Positions 45,440-54,177 of a stretch of 64,000 nt of DNA are shown piece by piece. Within the stretch, counting starts at the first letter, position 1; each line of letters starts with the position of its first letter. Source of the stretch: JASGJS01 sp047601185. GTDB taxonomy: Bacteria > Pseudomonadota > Gammaproteobacteria > JAURND01. The notes under the pieces are model-generated. The model saw only the letters and a list, made by a program, of their open reading frames with translations. It had not been told where the DNA came from and did no database searches. Where the stretch lies: positions 1,648,401 to 1,712,400 of the forward strand of contig JASGJS010000001.1 in the NCBI GenBank assembly GCA_047601185.1, given 5' to 3'. Position numbers and translations under genes: made by a program.

Positions 45440-46918
45440 ATGAGTGAAGAGAAAGGTGTTCAAAGCAAGATCCCTTCAAAAGATACCCTTGGAGTAACTC
45501 AGCAACAAAAACAAGACTCCGACACGTTGTGTAAAGCAGGCATGACTTGTCTACAAACCTTTGAGACATTCAAAATTCAGGATGATTTGGTGTTGGCGCA
45601 GCAATATTTTAGGGATGCTATAAAAGCCTATAAGTTTGAACAGGGAGATCCAGAAGCATATTTCGCTCTAGCTGAAGAAAAATTAGTAACAACAGAAACA
45701 CAATTAAAAACCTTGAAAGAGATAGCTGATTTAAAGATAAAAGCGAAAAAAAAAGATGTCTATTCCCAATTGAAACTCGCTAACATTTTTATAAAAGAGA
45801 AAGACACAAGACAAGCTCTTAATTACTTTCATAAGGCCGCTAGCTCTGGAAATTATGAGGCTCAATTTAGAATAGGAGCGCTTTATGAAGATGGCCAATT
45901 AGGTTTAAAGAAAGACTTGAAGAAGGCTATAAAATACTTTCTTGTAACGGCCACACAAGGTTCAGACCAAACGCTCGGACCGTCAATGCAGGACCCAAAA
46001 TGGAAAATATCTGCAAAACTTCGATTAGCAATGTGCTATCAAGAATTAGCGAAAGAAGCAAAAGACAAAGATGACAAACAAAAATTTATACAATCACAAT
46101 TTAATTGGTTATCGATGTGCGCCAAAGAACATGAATCTGAGATGCCTGCATCAGCTTTGTACACACTCGGTAAGTTATATTCCCAGCATCATGTATTAAA
46201 TCTTACCTCAATGACTCCAGGTAAGAGGGATTCGCTTGCCGAATACTACTATAAAAAAGCTATAGCAAAAGATGGAGATCAAGGCTATACGGATGCAATG
46301 ATTGAATTATGCGGGCTTTATACTGAGAAGCGGTGTGGAAAAACATTGAAAGATGCTATAGACATGTTAGCATTTTGGCTTGATCAAAATGAAGATGCAG
46401 ATGAGGATGCAGATGAAGCAAGGAAAAATACTGATGAAGAGATTGGAAGGGTAACTTACTGTTTAGCAGTTTGTTATAAGCTTAATGACGAGCCAAAGGA
46501 TTTTCTTGAAACACTAAAAGAGGCTGCCGAAAAAAACGAGCCGAAAGCCTTTTTAGAATTGGGTGAGCATTACGAAAAATGTCGTCACTATGAAAAAGCT
46601 CAACAACACTATAAAAAAGCTATCGATGAAATAAGTCGTGGTGACTCCCCTGTAAAACACTCCAGGTATAAAGAAACATTGGCTGAAGCTACAGAAAAAT
46701 TAAAGAGTATTCAACAACTAATCGTTCAAATGAGTAAGCTGAGTTTGCCTCAAGAAACCAAAAAGCGTTCGACCGCGCATTCGACCGCGCAATTGTTAAG
46801 TAGTTCTCTATCTGATATGCTGATTCCCTATCCAAATACAAGCGCTTCGCCGAGCACCCAGCCTCAGGCGACCATAAGCAGTACTAATGATCAGAAACCC
46901 TTACCGACTCGCAGATAA
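45440..46918 (+). CDS. Sel1/TPR-repeat protein, orphan
   Basis: A 492-residue soluble protein without a signal peptide. It carries Sel1-like repeats at about 125-170 (DTRQALNYFHKAASSGNYEA, AQFRIGALYEDGQLG, LKKAIKYFLVTATQG) and later TPR-like units (SLAEYYYKKAIAKDGDQGY, AFLELGEHYEKCRHYEKAQQ). A short acidic repeat (DEDADEDADEA) lies near 315, and the tail is Ser/Thr-rich. Sel1 proteins scaffold protein interactions, and several in Legionella act in host contact. No specific role can be assigned. Confidence 0.7.
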   Translation: MSEEKGVQSKIPSKDTLGVTQQQKQDSDTLCKAGMTCLQTFETFKIQDDLVLAQQYFRDAIKAYKFEQGDPEAYFALAEEKLVTTETQLKTLKEIADLKIKAKKKDVYSQLKLANIFIKEKDTRQALNYFHKAASSGNYEAQFRIGALYEDGQLGLKKDLKKAIKYFLVTATQGSDQTLGPSMQDPKWKISAKLRLAMCYQELAKEAKDKDDKQKFIQSQFNWLSMCAKEHESEMPASALYTLGKLYSQHHVLNLTSMTPGKRDSLAEYYYKKAIAKDGDQGYTDAMIELCGLYTEKRCGKTLKDAIDMLAFWLDQNEDADEDADEARKNTDEEIGRVTYCLAVCYKLNDEPKDFLETLKEAAEKNEPKAFLELGEHYEKCRHYEKAQQHYKKAIDEISRGDSPVKHSRYKETLAEATEKLKSIQQLIVQMSKLSLPQETKKRSTAHSTAQLLSSSLSDMLIPYPNTSASPSTQPQATISSTNDQKPLPTRR

Positions 46919-46993
46919 CTGCATTGGCTTGCTATCTTAGTGATGCCTGCTTAAAATGTAGGCATTATTCACCTAAATTGAGTGGGGAACCCT

Positions 46994-47577
46994 ATGAGCG
47001 GGATGCGAATTGCCTTTTCATTCTAATCGGTTTACTCAGCGCTTGTGCTAGCATCAAGCCTGCACCTTCGTCGTCTATCTCCTCGGCAACCCAAGATGTC
47101 CACCAACTGACAGCCTGGCAAATTCATGGTTCTGTGAGCATTGTCCAACCCCAGCATTCCACCATTGCCACCTTAAATTGGCAACAATCTGGCCGCGATC
47201 AGTATTATCTCTTGTTATACGGCCCTTTAAGCTTAGGTCAAGTCGAAATCAAAGGCCAACCCGGCCAAGTGACATTGACCCAATCGGGGCATCAACCTTT
47301 AACCGCTACCAATGCTGAGACGTTAATCCAACAACAGTTAGGCTGGCAATTTCCAGTTGATCATTTATATGATTGGGTCAGAGGGATACCAGCGACAGGA
47401 GCTGCGGCCACCCAACAACAATTCGATGCCAATCATCGCTTGATTCAATTCACACAAAACGGCTGGCACATTCAATACCTAGAATTTATGTCAGCGCAAG
47501 GTTATGCATTGCCACGCAGAATGGTATTAGTGAATGGCGGCTTACGAATTACGTTAGCCATTAAGCGGTGGTCATAA
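46994..47577 (+). CDS. lolB: Outer-membrane lipoprotein LolB, frameshifted inside the signal peptide
   Basis: LolB receives lipoproteins from LolA and inserts them in the outer membrane. The mature protein is intact (HQLTAWQIHGSVSIVQPQHS, YYLLLYGPLSLGQVEIKGQP, YDWVRGIPATGAAATQQQFD). The ATG at 46994 has a GGGGAA site, but its frame reads MSGMRIAFSF then stop. One more T in the run of four at 47015-47018 would give MSGMRIAFFILIGLLSAC, a textbook lipoprotein signal with lipobox LSAC. As it stands, only non-ATG starts reach the mature frame. It is either a sequencing/assembly error, phase variation or decay. ispE follows, itself frameshifted. Confidence 0.8.
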
Positions 47578-47603
47578 TTTCGAGTTAAAAGAGGCACTTA
47601 TTC

Positions 47604-47627
47604 GGGAGCGCGGGCAGCTTGCCCGCT
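47604..47627. repeat. REP palindrome between lolB and ispE
   Basis: GGGAGCGCGGGCAGCTTGCC followed by CGCT; the GCGGGCAAGCTTGCCCGC-type REP unit, seven bases before the ispE ATG, where a hairpin could mask the start. Confidence 0.8.
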
Positions 47628-47634
47628 AAAATCA

Positions 47635-48448
47635 ATGCTAAGCTATTTATCCCCCGCCAAACTCAATTTATTTTTGCATATCACCGGGCGACGTGCCGAT
47701 GGTTACCATAACCTACAAACGATTTTTCAGCTTTTAGATTATGGCGATACTTTACACTTTAATTCGCGTAAAGATTCGACCATTGCTTTGGACAATACTT
47801 TAAATATCCCCCCCAGAACAAAATTTGATTTGGCGTGCTGCCACAGCGCTACAAGCTTATACCCATAGCCATTTCGGCGCAGATATATCCATTGAAAAAC
47901 GCTTACCGCTAGGCGGCGGATTGGGCGGCGGCAGCTCTAATGCGGCCATCACCTTATTAGCGCTCAACCAACTTTGGAATTTACAACTTTCTGTTCAGGA
48001 ATTGGCGCAATTGGGTCAATCATTGGGCGCGGATGTTCCAGTGTTTGTCTATGGGCAAACTGCGTGGGCTGAAGGGATTGGCGATGTGCTAACGCCTGTG
48101 CAATTGCCGGAACAATGGTATTTGGTGGTGATTCCGCCTTGTCATGTTTCTAGCGCTGATTTATATGCAGAGCCTGATTTGGCCCGTCATTGTCCCGTTA
48201 TTACGATAGAGGATTTTTTTCAGACTGAGACACAGAATGTTTTTCAGCCTTTGGTTGTTAGAAAATATCCCGTGGTTCAAAGCGCTTTAGAGTGGTTGAA
48301 TCAATACGCACCGGCTCGAATGACAGGGTCGGGAAGTTGCGTTTTTGCAGCTTTTGCTCAACAGGAGATCGCTCTAAACACATTAAAACAGCTGCCCTCA
48401 CAATTTAGAGGGCTTATCGCGAAGGGTGTTAGTGCATTTAAAAGATAA
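47635..48448 (+). CDS. ispE: 4-diphosphocytidyl-2-C-methyl-D-erythritol kinase, split by a +1 frameshift in a C run
   Basis: IspE phosphorylates CDP-methylerythritol in the MEP isoprenoid pathway. The N-terminal part (YLSPAKLNLFLHITGRRADG, LQTIFQLLDYGD) and the GHMP kinase core (EKRLPLGGGLGGGSSNAA, LGADVPVFVYG, ARMTGSGSCVFAAF) lie in different frames. The break is the run of seven C at 47808-47814; with six C the sequence reads NIPPEQNLIWRAATALQ and the whole protein joins. Because ispE is usually essential, an assembly error or slippage during expression is as likely as true loss. The stop overlaps a REP element. Confidence 0.85.
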
Positions 48449-48616
48449 GCGGGCAAGCTGCCCGCGCTCCAACAAACTCGAGCCATGATTTCAGGTGGAG
48501 CCTACTCAATCTATGAGACTCATAAGTAGCTTTTAAAAGATGAGAAAGGCTCTAAGAGGAGGAAGTCTCCATTCCAAAGAAAAGCTGGGACTCGGAGCGC
48601 GGGCAGCTTGCCCGCT
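48448..48616. repeat. MITE-like element bounded by inverted REP units (AAGCTT type)
   Basis: Left AGCGGGCAAGCTGCCCGCGC, right GAGCGCGGGCAGCTTGCCCG; the interior has GATGAGAAAGGCTCTAAGAG, like the interiors of the other REP-bounded elements. It separates ispE from tRNA-Gln. Confidence 0.88.
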
Positions 48617-48694
48617 AAAATGTCTGTTAAAAATGCCTATAAAAGCTATTGAGTATTTGTTTGGCTTTCGGTAATATACAGCACTCAACGATAT

Positions 48695-48769
48695 TGGGGT
48701 GTCGCCAAGCGGTAAGGCACGGGGTTTTGATCTCCGCATACCTAGGTTCGAATCCTAGCACCCCAGCCA
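48695..48769 (+). tRNA. tRNA-Gln (anticodon TTG)
   Basis: A 75-base cloverleaf with encoded CCA: acceptor TGGGGTG pairs with the 3' side CACCCCA, D arm GCCAAGCGGTAAGGC, anticodon stem-loop centred on TTTTGAT, T arm GGTTCGAATCC. It matches gammaproteobacterial tRNA-Gln(UUG) and lies between ispE and prs, a conserved arrangement. Confidence 0.96.
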
Positions 48770-48819
48770 ATTTCAGTGAACCACGGAAATTCGGAAAGAC
48801 CTCGCTTCGAGAACTCAAC

Positions 48820-49767
48820 TTGTCAAACATCAAAATTTTTTCTGGCAATGCCAATCCGGAATTGGCAAAGCTGGTCGCGCATCACCTCAAAATTCCTTTA
48901 GGCAAAGCCGAAGTCGGTCATTTTAGTGATGGCGAAACCTTAGTTGAAATCTTCGAAAACGTTCGCGGCCATCCAACGTTTATTATACAGCCCACTTCAG
49001 CGCCTACCAACGACCACATTATGGAACTGTTGGCGATGGCAGATGCATTGCGCCGCTCCTCAGCTGCTAGCATTACCGCCGTTGTCCCCTATTTTGGTTA
49101 CGGCCGACAAGATCGGCGGGTGCGCTCTGCGCGCGTTCCCATTACCGCAAAAGTCGTTGCGGATATGATGTCGATTGTCGGTATCGATCGCATTATCACT
49201 GTCGATTTACACGCCGATCAAATTCAAGGCTTTTTCTATATTCCTGTCGATAATATTTATGCAACGCCGATTTTGTTACCGGATATTCGTCAAAAGAACT
49301 ATCCACAACCCGTGATTGTATCGCCTGACGTAGGCGGTGTGGTGCGCGCACGTGCCACCGCTAAGCAACTCAATGATTGCGAGTTGGCTATTATTGACAA
49401 ACGCCGCCCCAAACCCAATCAAGCCGAAATTATGAACATCATTGGTGAGACGGAAGGGCGAAACTGTATTATTGTGGATGATATGGTCGATACCGGCGGC
49501 ACATTATGTCAAGCCGCTAAAGCACTCAAAGATCGTGGCGCTGTGACAGTCTCTGCTTATTGCACCCATCCTGTGCTATCGGGCCGTGCCCTCGATAATA
49601 TTGCCGAATCGGTTCTGGATGAGTTGGTTGTCACTGACACCATTCCACTCAGCGATGCCGCTCAAAAAGTCAGCAAAATTCGACAATTGAGTATCAGCAG
49701 TTTATTGGCCGAAACAATTTATCGCGTCAATCATAAAGAATCAGTAAGCTCTTTATTCTCAGATTGA
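48820..49767 (+). CDS. prs: Ribose-phosphate pyrophosphokinase
   Basis: Prs makes PRPP from ribose-5-phosphate and ATP. Using the TTG at 48820 gives 315 residues, exactly the E. coli length, starting (M)SNIKIFSGNANPELA; the longer frame reads back through the tRNA gene and is rejected. Motifs: GHFSDGETLVEI, VPYFGYGRQDRRV, DLHADQIQGFF, and the PRPP loop NCIIVDDMVDTGGTLCQAA. The tail overlaps the convergent comEC by nine bases. Confidence 0.95.
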   Translation: MSNIKIFSGNANPELAKLVAHHLKIPLGKAEVGHFSDGETLVEIFENVRGHPTFIIQPTSAPTNDHIMELLAMADALRRSSAASITAVVPYFGYGRQDRRVRSARVPITAKVVADMMSIVGIDRIITVDLHADQIQGFFYIPVDNIYATPILLPDIRQKNYPQPVIVSPDVGGVVRARATAKQLNDCELAIIDKRRPKPNQAEIMNIIGETEGRNCIIVDDMVDTGGTLCQAAKALKDRGAVTVSAYCTHPVLSGRALDNIAESVLDELVVTDTIPLSDAAQKVSKIRQLSISSLLAETIYRVNHKESVSSLFSD

Positions 49768-52068
49768 GCGCCAAAATTTTCGATCTATTTTCCGTTGCTC
49801 TTCGACTTGAATGGCCTGATGCTGATTCAGTTTTATCGTTATCGCACCTGATTGGGCAGTATCTAAAACATGGGCACCTATTCCTTGATAACGCGCTACG
49901 ACTTTGGTATCGGGAAAATGGAATCGATTTAAATAGCCCACTGGAAAAATCACCCAAGTAGGACTTACCGCTTGAATAAAGTCTGAGGTAGAAGACGTCG
50001 CACTCCCATGATGCGGCGCGACTAACACTGTCGCTGTTAAACTTTTAGATTGATGCGCAAGCAAGAATTGTTCAGCAGCTCTTTCAATATCCCCTGTCAA
50101 CAAAATACTGCCGGTCGGACTGATAATTCTTAACACACAAGAACTATTATTATTTTGTCCTAATTCAGATTTGAAGGGGTATAACACTTCGAATTTTACC
50201 CCATCCCACGCCCAAGACTGGCCTGCTAAACAATACTGCGCAGAAAAAAGCGGCAGGATTTTTTCGGGAACACTGGTTTTGATTTCTGCAACCGGTAGAT
50301 TTTTTAATAACGTTGCAGCACCTCCGATATGATCATTATCACCGTGACTGATCATTAGAGTATCCACTCGCTGAATGTGTTGCGCTTGCAGATAAGGCAG
50401 CAACACTCGACTCCCCGCATCGGCTTGCCCAGGTCCAAAACTCGGGCCTGTATCAAAAATTAAAGTGTGATGCGCCGTGCGCACCACCGCAGACAAGCCT
50501 TGCCCCACTTCTAAAACTGTCAACCACACCTCATTCATCTTCGGCGCAGGGGGTCGATAAAAAATGAGTGGGCTTAACCATAACAGCCCCAATCCTCGCA
50601 ATGGCCAGCCCTTAGGCGCTAACAGGATTAACACACCCAAAATAGAGGCCAATAATATTTCTGAATTGGGCATCGTTTGCTGCCATACCGCCCCAGGCAG
50701 TTGTGCTAATTCACCCAACATCCACCAAATCAACGTCAAAACTTTAGCCGCTGCCATCAAGAGTAATTTCCCCCCCAGCGGAAATAAAAATACACTGATA
50801 GCTCCTAATATACACAGCGGCAAAACCACTATGCCGACCAAAGGCACCGCCAATATATTCGCAACAAATCCAATCACAGAAACTTGTTGGAAAATCGCAA
50901 TACTGATCGGGATCAAACTTAAACTGATTACCCATTGGATGCGCGTATATTTCCATTTGCCTTCTGAGGCCTGTAATCGACCACTATTCGCATAAATAAT
51001 CGCAAATACCGCTGAAAAAGACAGCCAAAAACTGTCTTGAAAAACGGCTAAGGGTTCCATGATTAAAATCCCAGCAGCCGCTAATGATAACCCTTGCCAG
51101 ATTGACCAAGGCCGACACCACAATACTGAGATTAACGCTAAACTCGCCATCCACAATGCGCGCTGTGCTGGCAGCGCGAAACCCGCCAACGCGCTATAAA
51201 GACCCGCGACTAAAAGCGCAACAACCGCCGCCGCCTGTTGCGCAGGCAACCATAGTAATAAACGCGTGGAACATCGCCACGCTCGATAAGCCATCCAATA
51301 AAAAAAGCCTGTGACAAAGCCAATGTGCACGCCGGCAATCGCCATCAAATGATTGGTGCCTGTCGCGCGCATAATTTGCCATTGACTGGCAGTAATGCCC
51401 TTTTGGATACCCACAATTAACGCAATCACTAAACCTTGCGTCGGCTCTCTGACTAACACATATTGAATCTTGTGTTGAATGGTCTGACGCAAACGTAATA
51501 AAGCAAAATGCCCGCTGGAGTTTTCCGCTCGTTCTCCGTTTAAAATAGTGCCCGTCGCACGCAATCGCTGCGCAAATAACCACTTTTCATAATCAAACCC
51601 ACCGGGATTGAGTAGTGTGTGCGGACGCTTGAGTCGTACCGTGTAATGCCAATACTGGCCTGGAGACAACTGGATATTGGTGGGTAAATGGTACCAGCTT
51701 AAATGGATTTTAATGGGATTGGGTAATAGATAAACCTTCCCATCATCCGTGACAGTTTTTAATTGAAATTCAAAATTCGCCGTTGCATCCTCAATTTGAG
51801 GTAGCGAAACAATGAAACCTGTAATATGTATGGGTTTATTTTCCAAGGCTTCTGGCAATTGCCATAATAAAGTGTGTTGCACTGCCCAAATGATATACCC
51901 TCCCCCTAAACAAACCCCTAATAGCACCCGAGTAAGCCAAGCCGGCAATAAACGATATAAACAACTCGTAACAACCCCTAATCCAGCCATAAATTTTAAG
52001 GCAGGCAAAACCGCGACTGTATTCAGCCACGCTGCAGCCAAAATGACCCCTAACATAAAAGACTGCAT
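49759..52068 (-). CDS. comEC: DNA internalisation competence protein ComEC/Rec2
   Basis: ComEC forms the inner-membrane channel for DNA uptake in natural transformation. The 769-residue protein has N-terminal membrane segments and an OB-like domain, the ComEC membrane core (TGTNHLMAIAGVHIGFVTGF, LPAQRALWMASLALISVLW) and a C-terminal metallo-beta-lactamase-like domain (TLMISHGDNDHIGGAATLLK, LLTGDIERAAEQFLL, VLVAPHHGSATSSTSDFIQA). No pilus or other competence gene is adjacent. Confidence 0.92.
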   Translation of the reverse strand: MQSFMLGVILAAAWLNTVAVLPALKFMAGLGVVTSCLYRLLPAWLTRVLLGVCLGGGYIIWAVQHTLLWQLPEALENKPIHITGFIVSLPQIEDATANFEFQLKTVTDDGKVYLLPNPIKIHLSWYHLPTNIQLSPGQYWHYTVRLKRPHTLLNPGGFDYEKWLFAQRLRATGTILNGERAENSSGHFALLRLRQTIQHKIQYVLVREPTQGLVIALIVGIQKGITASQWQIMRATGTNHLMAIAGVHIGFVTGFFYWMAYRAWRCSTRLLLWLPAQQAAAVVALLVAGLYSALAGFALPAQRALWMASLALISVLWCRPWSIWQGLSLAAAGILIMEPLAVFQDSFWLSFSAVFAIIYANSGRLQASEGKWKYTRIQWVISLSLIPISIAIFQQVSVIGFVANILAVPLVGIVVLPLCILGAISVFLFPLGGKLLLMAAAKVLTLIWWMLGELAQLPGAVWQQTMPNSEILLASILGVLILLAPKGWPLRGLGLLWLSPLIFYRPPAPKMNEVWLTVLEVGQGLSAVVRTAHHTLIFDTGPSFGPGQADAGSRVLLPYLQAQHIQRVDTLMISHGDNDHIGGAATLLKNLPVAEIKTSVPEKILPLFSAQYCLAGQSWAWDGVKFEVLYPFKSELGQNNNSSCVLRIISPTGSILLTGDIERAAEQFLLAHQSKSLTATVLVAPHHGSATSSTSDFIQAVSPTWVIFPVGYLNRFHFPDTKVVARYQGIGAHVLDTAQSGAITIKLNQHQAIQVEEQRKIDRKFWRSI

Positions 52069-52275
52069 AGCGCTTTGACTCGTTCTTCTGAAGTGCCAAG
52101 CAGTCTAGCGCAGCTGAGAGAACGCGAAAATACCGTAAATTCGAGGCTGACAGAAAAAGTATCATTTTTTTATAAATTTTAATGATTCATTTGAAATTTT
52201 ATTCGTTAAAATATACAATATGATGGTTATCTTTATTTTGAGTATGCTTTTGAGTCTAACGATCGGAGAGCTTAT

Positions 52276-53061
52276 ATGTCTAAAGAGAAGAATGAATCAA
52301 AGGTAATTAAGTTAGCAAGCTTTAAAGTTAGACCAATTAAAGAAGATTCACCTATAAACACCCGGTTCGTCATCACCCCACAAAATATGCAAGATATGGA
52401 GGATGCCAAGGACGAATATCAACTTATACCCTCTGAATCCCTAAAAAATTTTAAACATTTAACAGGTTTATATGATTGGGTGCAAGTAAAGCACCCTACC
52501 GTTGCTAATGGTCGAACCTTTTCTGAAAAAATGATTATTGCTAGACTCAAAAATGAAAATCCTTCCAGCCATGCTTTTCTTTTAACGGACCTATTAGGGT
52601 TTAAAAAAGACGATATTATAAGGGCAGGTACTTTGGTTATAGATAAAGAGGGGCGAATCGCCTGTTGGGATTTAAGAACTGGAACCTATCACTCAGGCTT
52701 TCCAGAAAATGCTCAGTGTGATGTCGGCTTATCTCTTAAAAAATTTAGACCGGTTAACCCTGGAAGCAAATCGCCAGATATCACAGAAATGTTAAGAGCA
52801 GAATTTATGCTGTTCAGCCAAAAAAAACCTCAGAAAACGAGCAAACCCTTACCTCAGGAAGCTCTGCTCAATGTGGGAACGTCATCAATTGTAGAGTCCT
52901 CTTCTAGCACTGAGCTTCTTTTAAATCTAACGCTGGATTCCCCTTCAAGACTCGAAACTCCATCCAGCATCAGCACGCCTTCTAGTATGGGGACGCCCAC
53001 AAGCGTAAGCTCGGAACCATCTCCTTTTAGTGAAACGAGAGGGTTTTCCCCTCGGTTTTGA
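52276..53061 (+). CDS. Orphan protein of unknown function with Ser-rich tail
   Basis: A 261-residue protein following a clear CGGAGAG ribosome binding site. Residues 1-180 look folded (ESLKNFKHLTGLYDWVQVKH, GTLVIDKEGRIACWDLRTGT); the last 60 are almost all Ser, Pro and Thr with repeated SSISTPSSMGTPTSVSS-like steps. No signal peptide or membrane segment. I recognise no family. The tail resembles those of the other orphan proteins in this window. Confidence 0.55.
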   Translation: MSKEKNESKVIKLASFKVRPIKEDSPINTRFVITPQNMQDMEDAKDEYQLIPSESLKNFKHLTGLYDWVQVKHPTVANGRTFSEKMIIARLKNENPSSHAFLLTDLLGFKKDDIIRAGTLVIDKEGRIACWDLRTGTYHSGFPENAQCDVGLSLKKFRPVNPGSKSPDITEMLRAEFMLFSQKKPQKTSKPLPQEALLNVGTSSIVESSSSTELLLNLTLDSPSRLETPSSISTPSSMGTPTSVSSEPSPFSETRGFSPRF

Positions 53062-53153
53062 CGTGACAGTCCTCTGGATAACGCGGTCATTTTTTGATGA
53101 TTTTAACGCAGCAGCACATGTTAAATAATATTTATCACCTCAGCTTGAAATTT

Positions 53154-53180
53154 CAGTTGGTGACAATTTGTCACCAACTG
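53154..53180. promoter_or_regulatory. 27-bp perfect palindrome, operator-like
   Basis: CAGTTGGTGACAA, one T, TTGTCACCAACTG: 13-base arms with a single central base. It lies in the gap between convergent genes. Its central 17 bases differ at only two positions from a palindrome inside the BRO-like gene at 54816. Such odd-centred palindromes often bind dimeric repressors, but no regulator is proven. Part of the + strand here could also be a remnant of a BRO gene (reading QLVTICHQL). Confidence 0.5.
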
Positions 53181-53213
53181 ACAACTTCTCATCTTCAGTA
53201 TTCTTTCGTCGCC

Positions 53214-53579
53214 TTACTCAGAAAAAAACCAACTTGTCTTACTAGGATCAAGTGGAAAAATATGATTCACAATTGATTTCGTTAAGAAAAAGGTTTCAAT
53301 TAAACAACCACTGGAAAAAATTGAAAATACACAATTATTCAAATTAAATCCTTTAATATGCCATGCTTGAAATACAATTAATCCAATTAAAAACCCTACT
53401 TGAATCACTAACAAGCATATGACAAACATGGAAAAAGCCTTTCTCAACCAAAAGGTTTGAGCATTAATATGCTTCTTTAAATCTTTATTATAATGTTCGA
53501 AAGCATTTCTTTGGTTTTTCCAAACAACATCATAGTTTGCTGTTTGATCTAAATCTTCAATTAAATCAGATTTTTCCAT
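53214..53579 (-). CDS. Small membrane protein, possible partner of the ImmA-like peptidase
   Basis: A 121-residue protein with a charged N-terminal helix region (1-45) and two membrane segments (about 48-75, AFSMFVICLLVIQVGFLIGL, and 82-105). It follows the ImmA/IrrE gene after 12 bases on the same strand, so they are probably cotranscribed. No family recognised. Confidence 0.6.
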   Translation of the reverse strand: MEKSDLIEDLDQTANYDVVWKNQRNAFEHYNKDLKKHINAQTFWLRKAFSMFVICLLVIQVGFLIGLIVFQAWHIKGFNLNNCVFSIFSSGCLIETFFLTKSIVNHIFPLDPSKTSWFFSE

Positions 53580-53591
53580 TTTTGTGATACT

Positions 53592-54095
53592 TTATTGTAA
53601 TTTTAAATTAAAGGCACGCATGCCTATGGCTGCAAAGCTTACTAAAAATATTTTGGATAATTTTTCATAGTTTCCTTTAGTATATTCCCACGCTTTTTTA
53701 AAATTTTCTTCAGGCATCAGCAAACATGCTGCAAATTCATCCGCCTCTAATTCTTTTTTATTTCTAACACCAGGTATCCTATAATCCACAAATTCCCGCT
53801 GTTGATTCCAATGCAGTTTAAAGTGGCCTAACTCGTGAGCAATGGTAAATCTTTGTCTCTCATAATTATCCCTCGAATTGACCAAAATAACGGGATTATG
53901 ACTGGAAATTGCACCAGAGACCTGGTTCGTTTTATCTTTATTTGAGGCCGTAAAACATTGAACAGTAAAACCTTCCGTTTTTGCTATCTCTTCTATCAGT
54001 ACAGGGAACTGATTTAGAGTAATATAGCCATTTTTTATCAGCAGCTTAGCTGCTTCTGATTTAATATTTTGAAAATCAATGGGTTCTTCGCTCAC
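53592..54095 (-). CDS. ImmA/IrrE-family metallo-endopeptidase
   Basis: A 167-residue zinc peptidase-like protein with the catalytic motif RFTIAHELGHFKLHWNQ and the third ligand region KKELEADEFAACLLMP. ImmA of Bacillus ICE elements cleaves the repressor ImmR; IrrE controls DNA-damage response in Deinococcus. No Xre-type repressor is encoded beside it, which is unusual. Neighbours are a small membrane protein and a BRO-like gene, consistent with a mobile or stress-response island. Confidence 0.88.
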   Translation of the reverse strand: MSEEPIDFQNIKSEAAKLLIKNGYITLNQFPVLIEEIAKTEGFTVQCFTASNKDKTNQVSGAISSHNPVILVNSRDNYERQRFTIAHELGHFKLHWNQQREFVDYRIPGVRNKKELEADEFAACLLMPEENFKKAWEYTKGNYEKLSKIFLVSFAAIGMRAFNLKLQ

Positions 54096-54177
54096 TTAGA
54101 AATCTCCTAGAAATTTTATAATTTTACAGCATAAAACATTCTTACATTGTACAAAAATGCCAAATAAATTGCTATGG

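Noticed and set aside
48649..48819. Long N-terminal extension of Prs
   Set aside because: It is translated tRNA-Gln sequence; the TTG at 48820 gives the standard 315-residue protein.
53094..53276. 60-residue plus-strand ORF
   Set aside because: No ribosome binding site, overlaps the small membrane protein gene; only a short stretch (QLVTICHQL) recalls BRO proteins, so it is at most a remnant.
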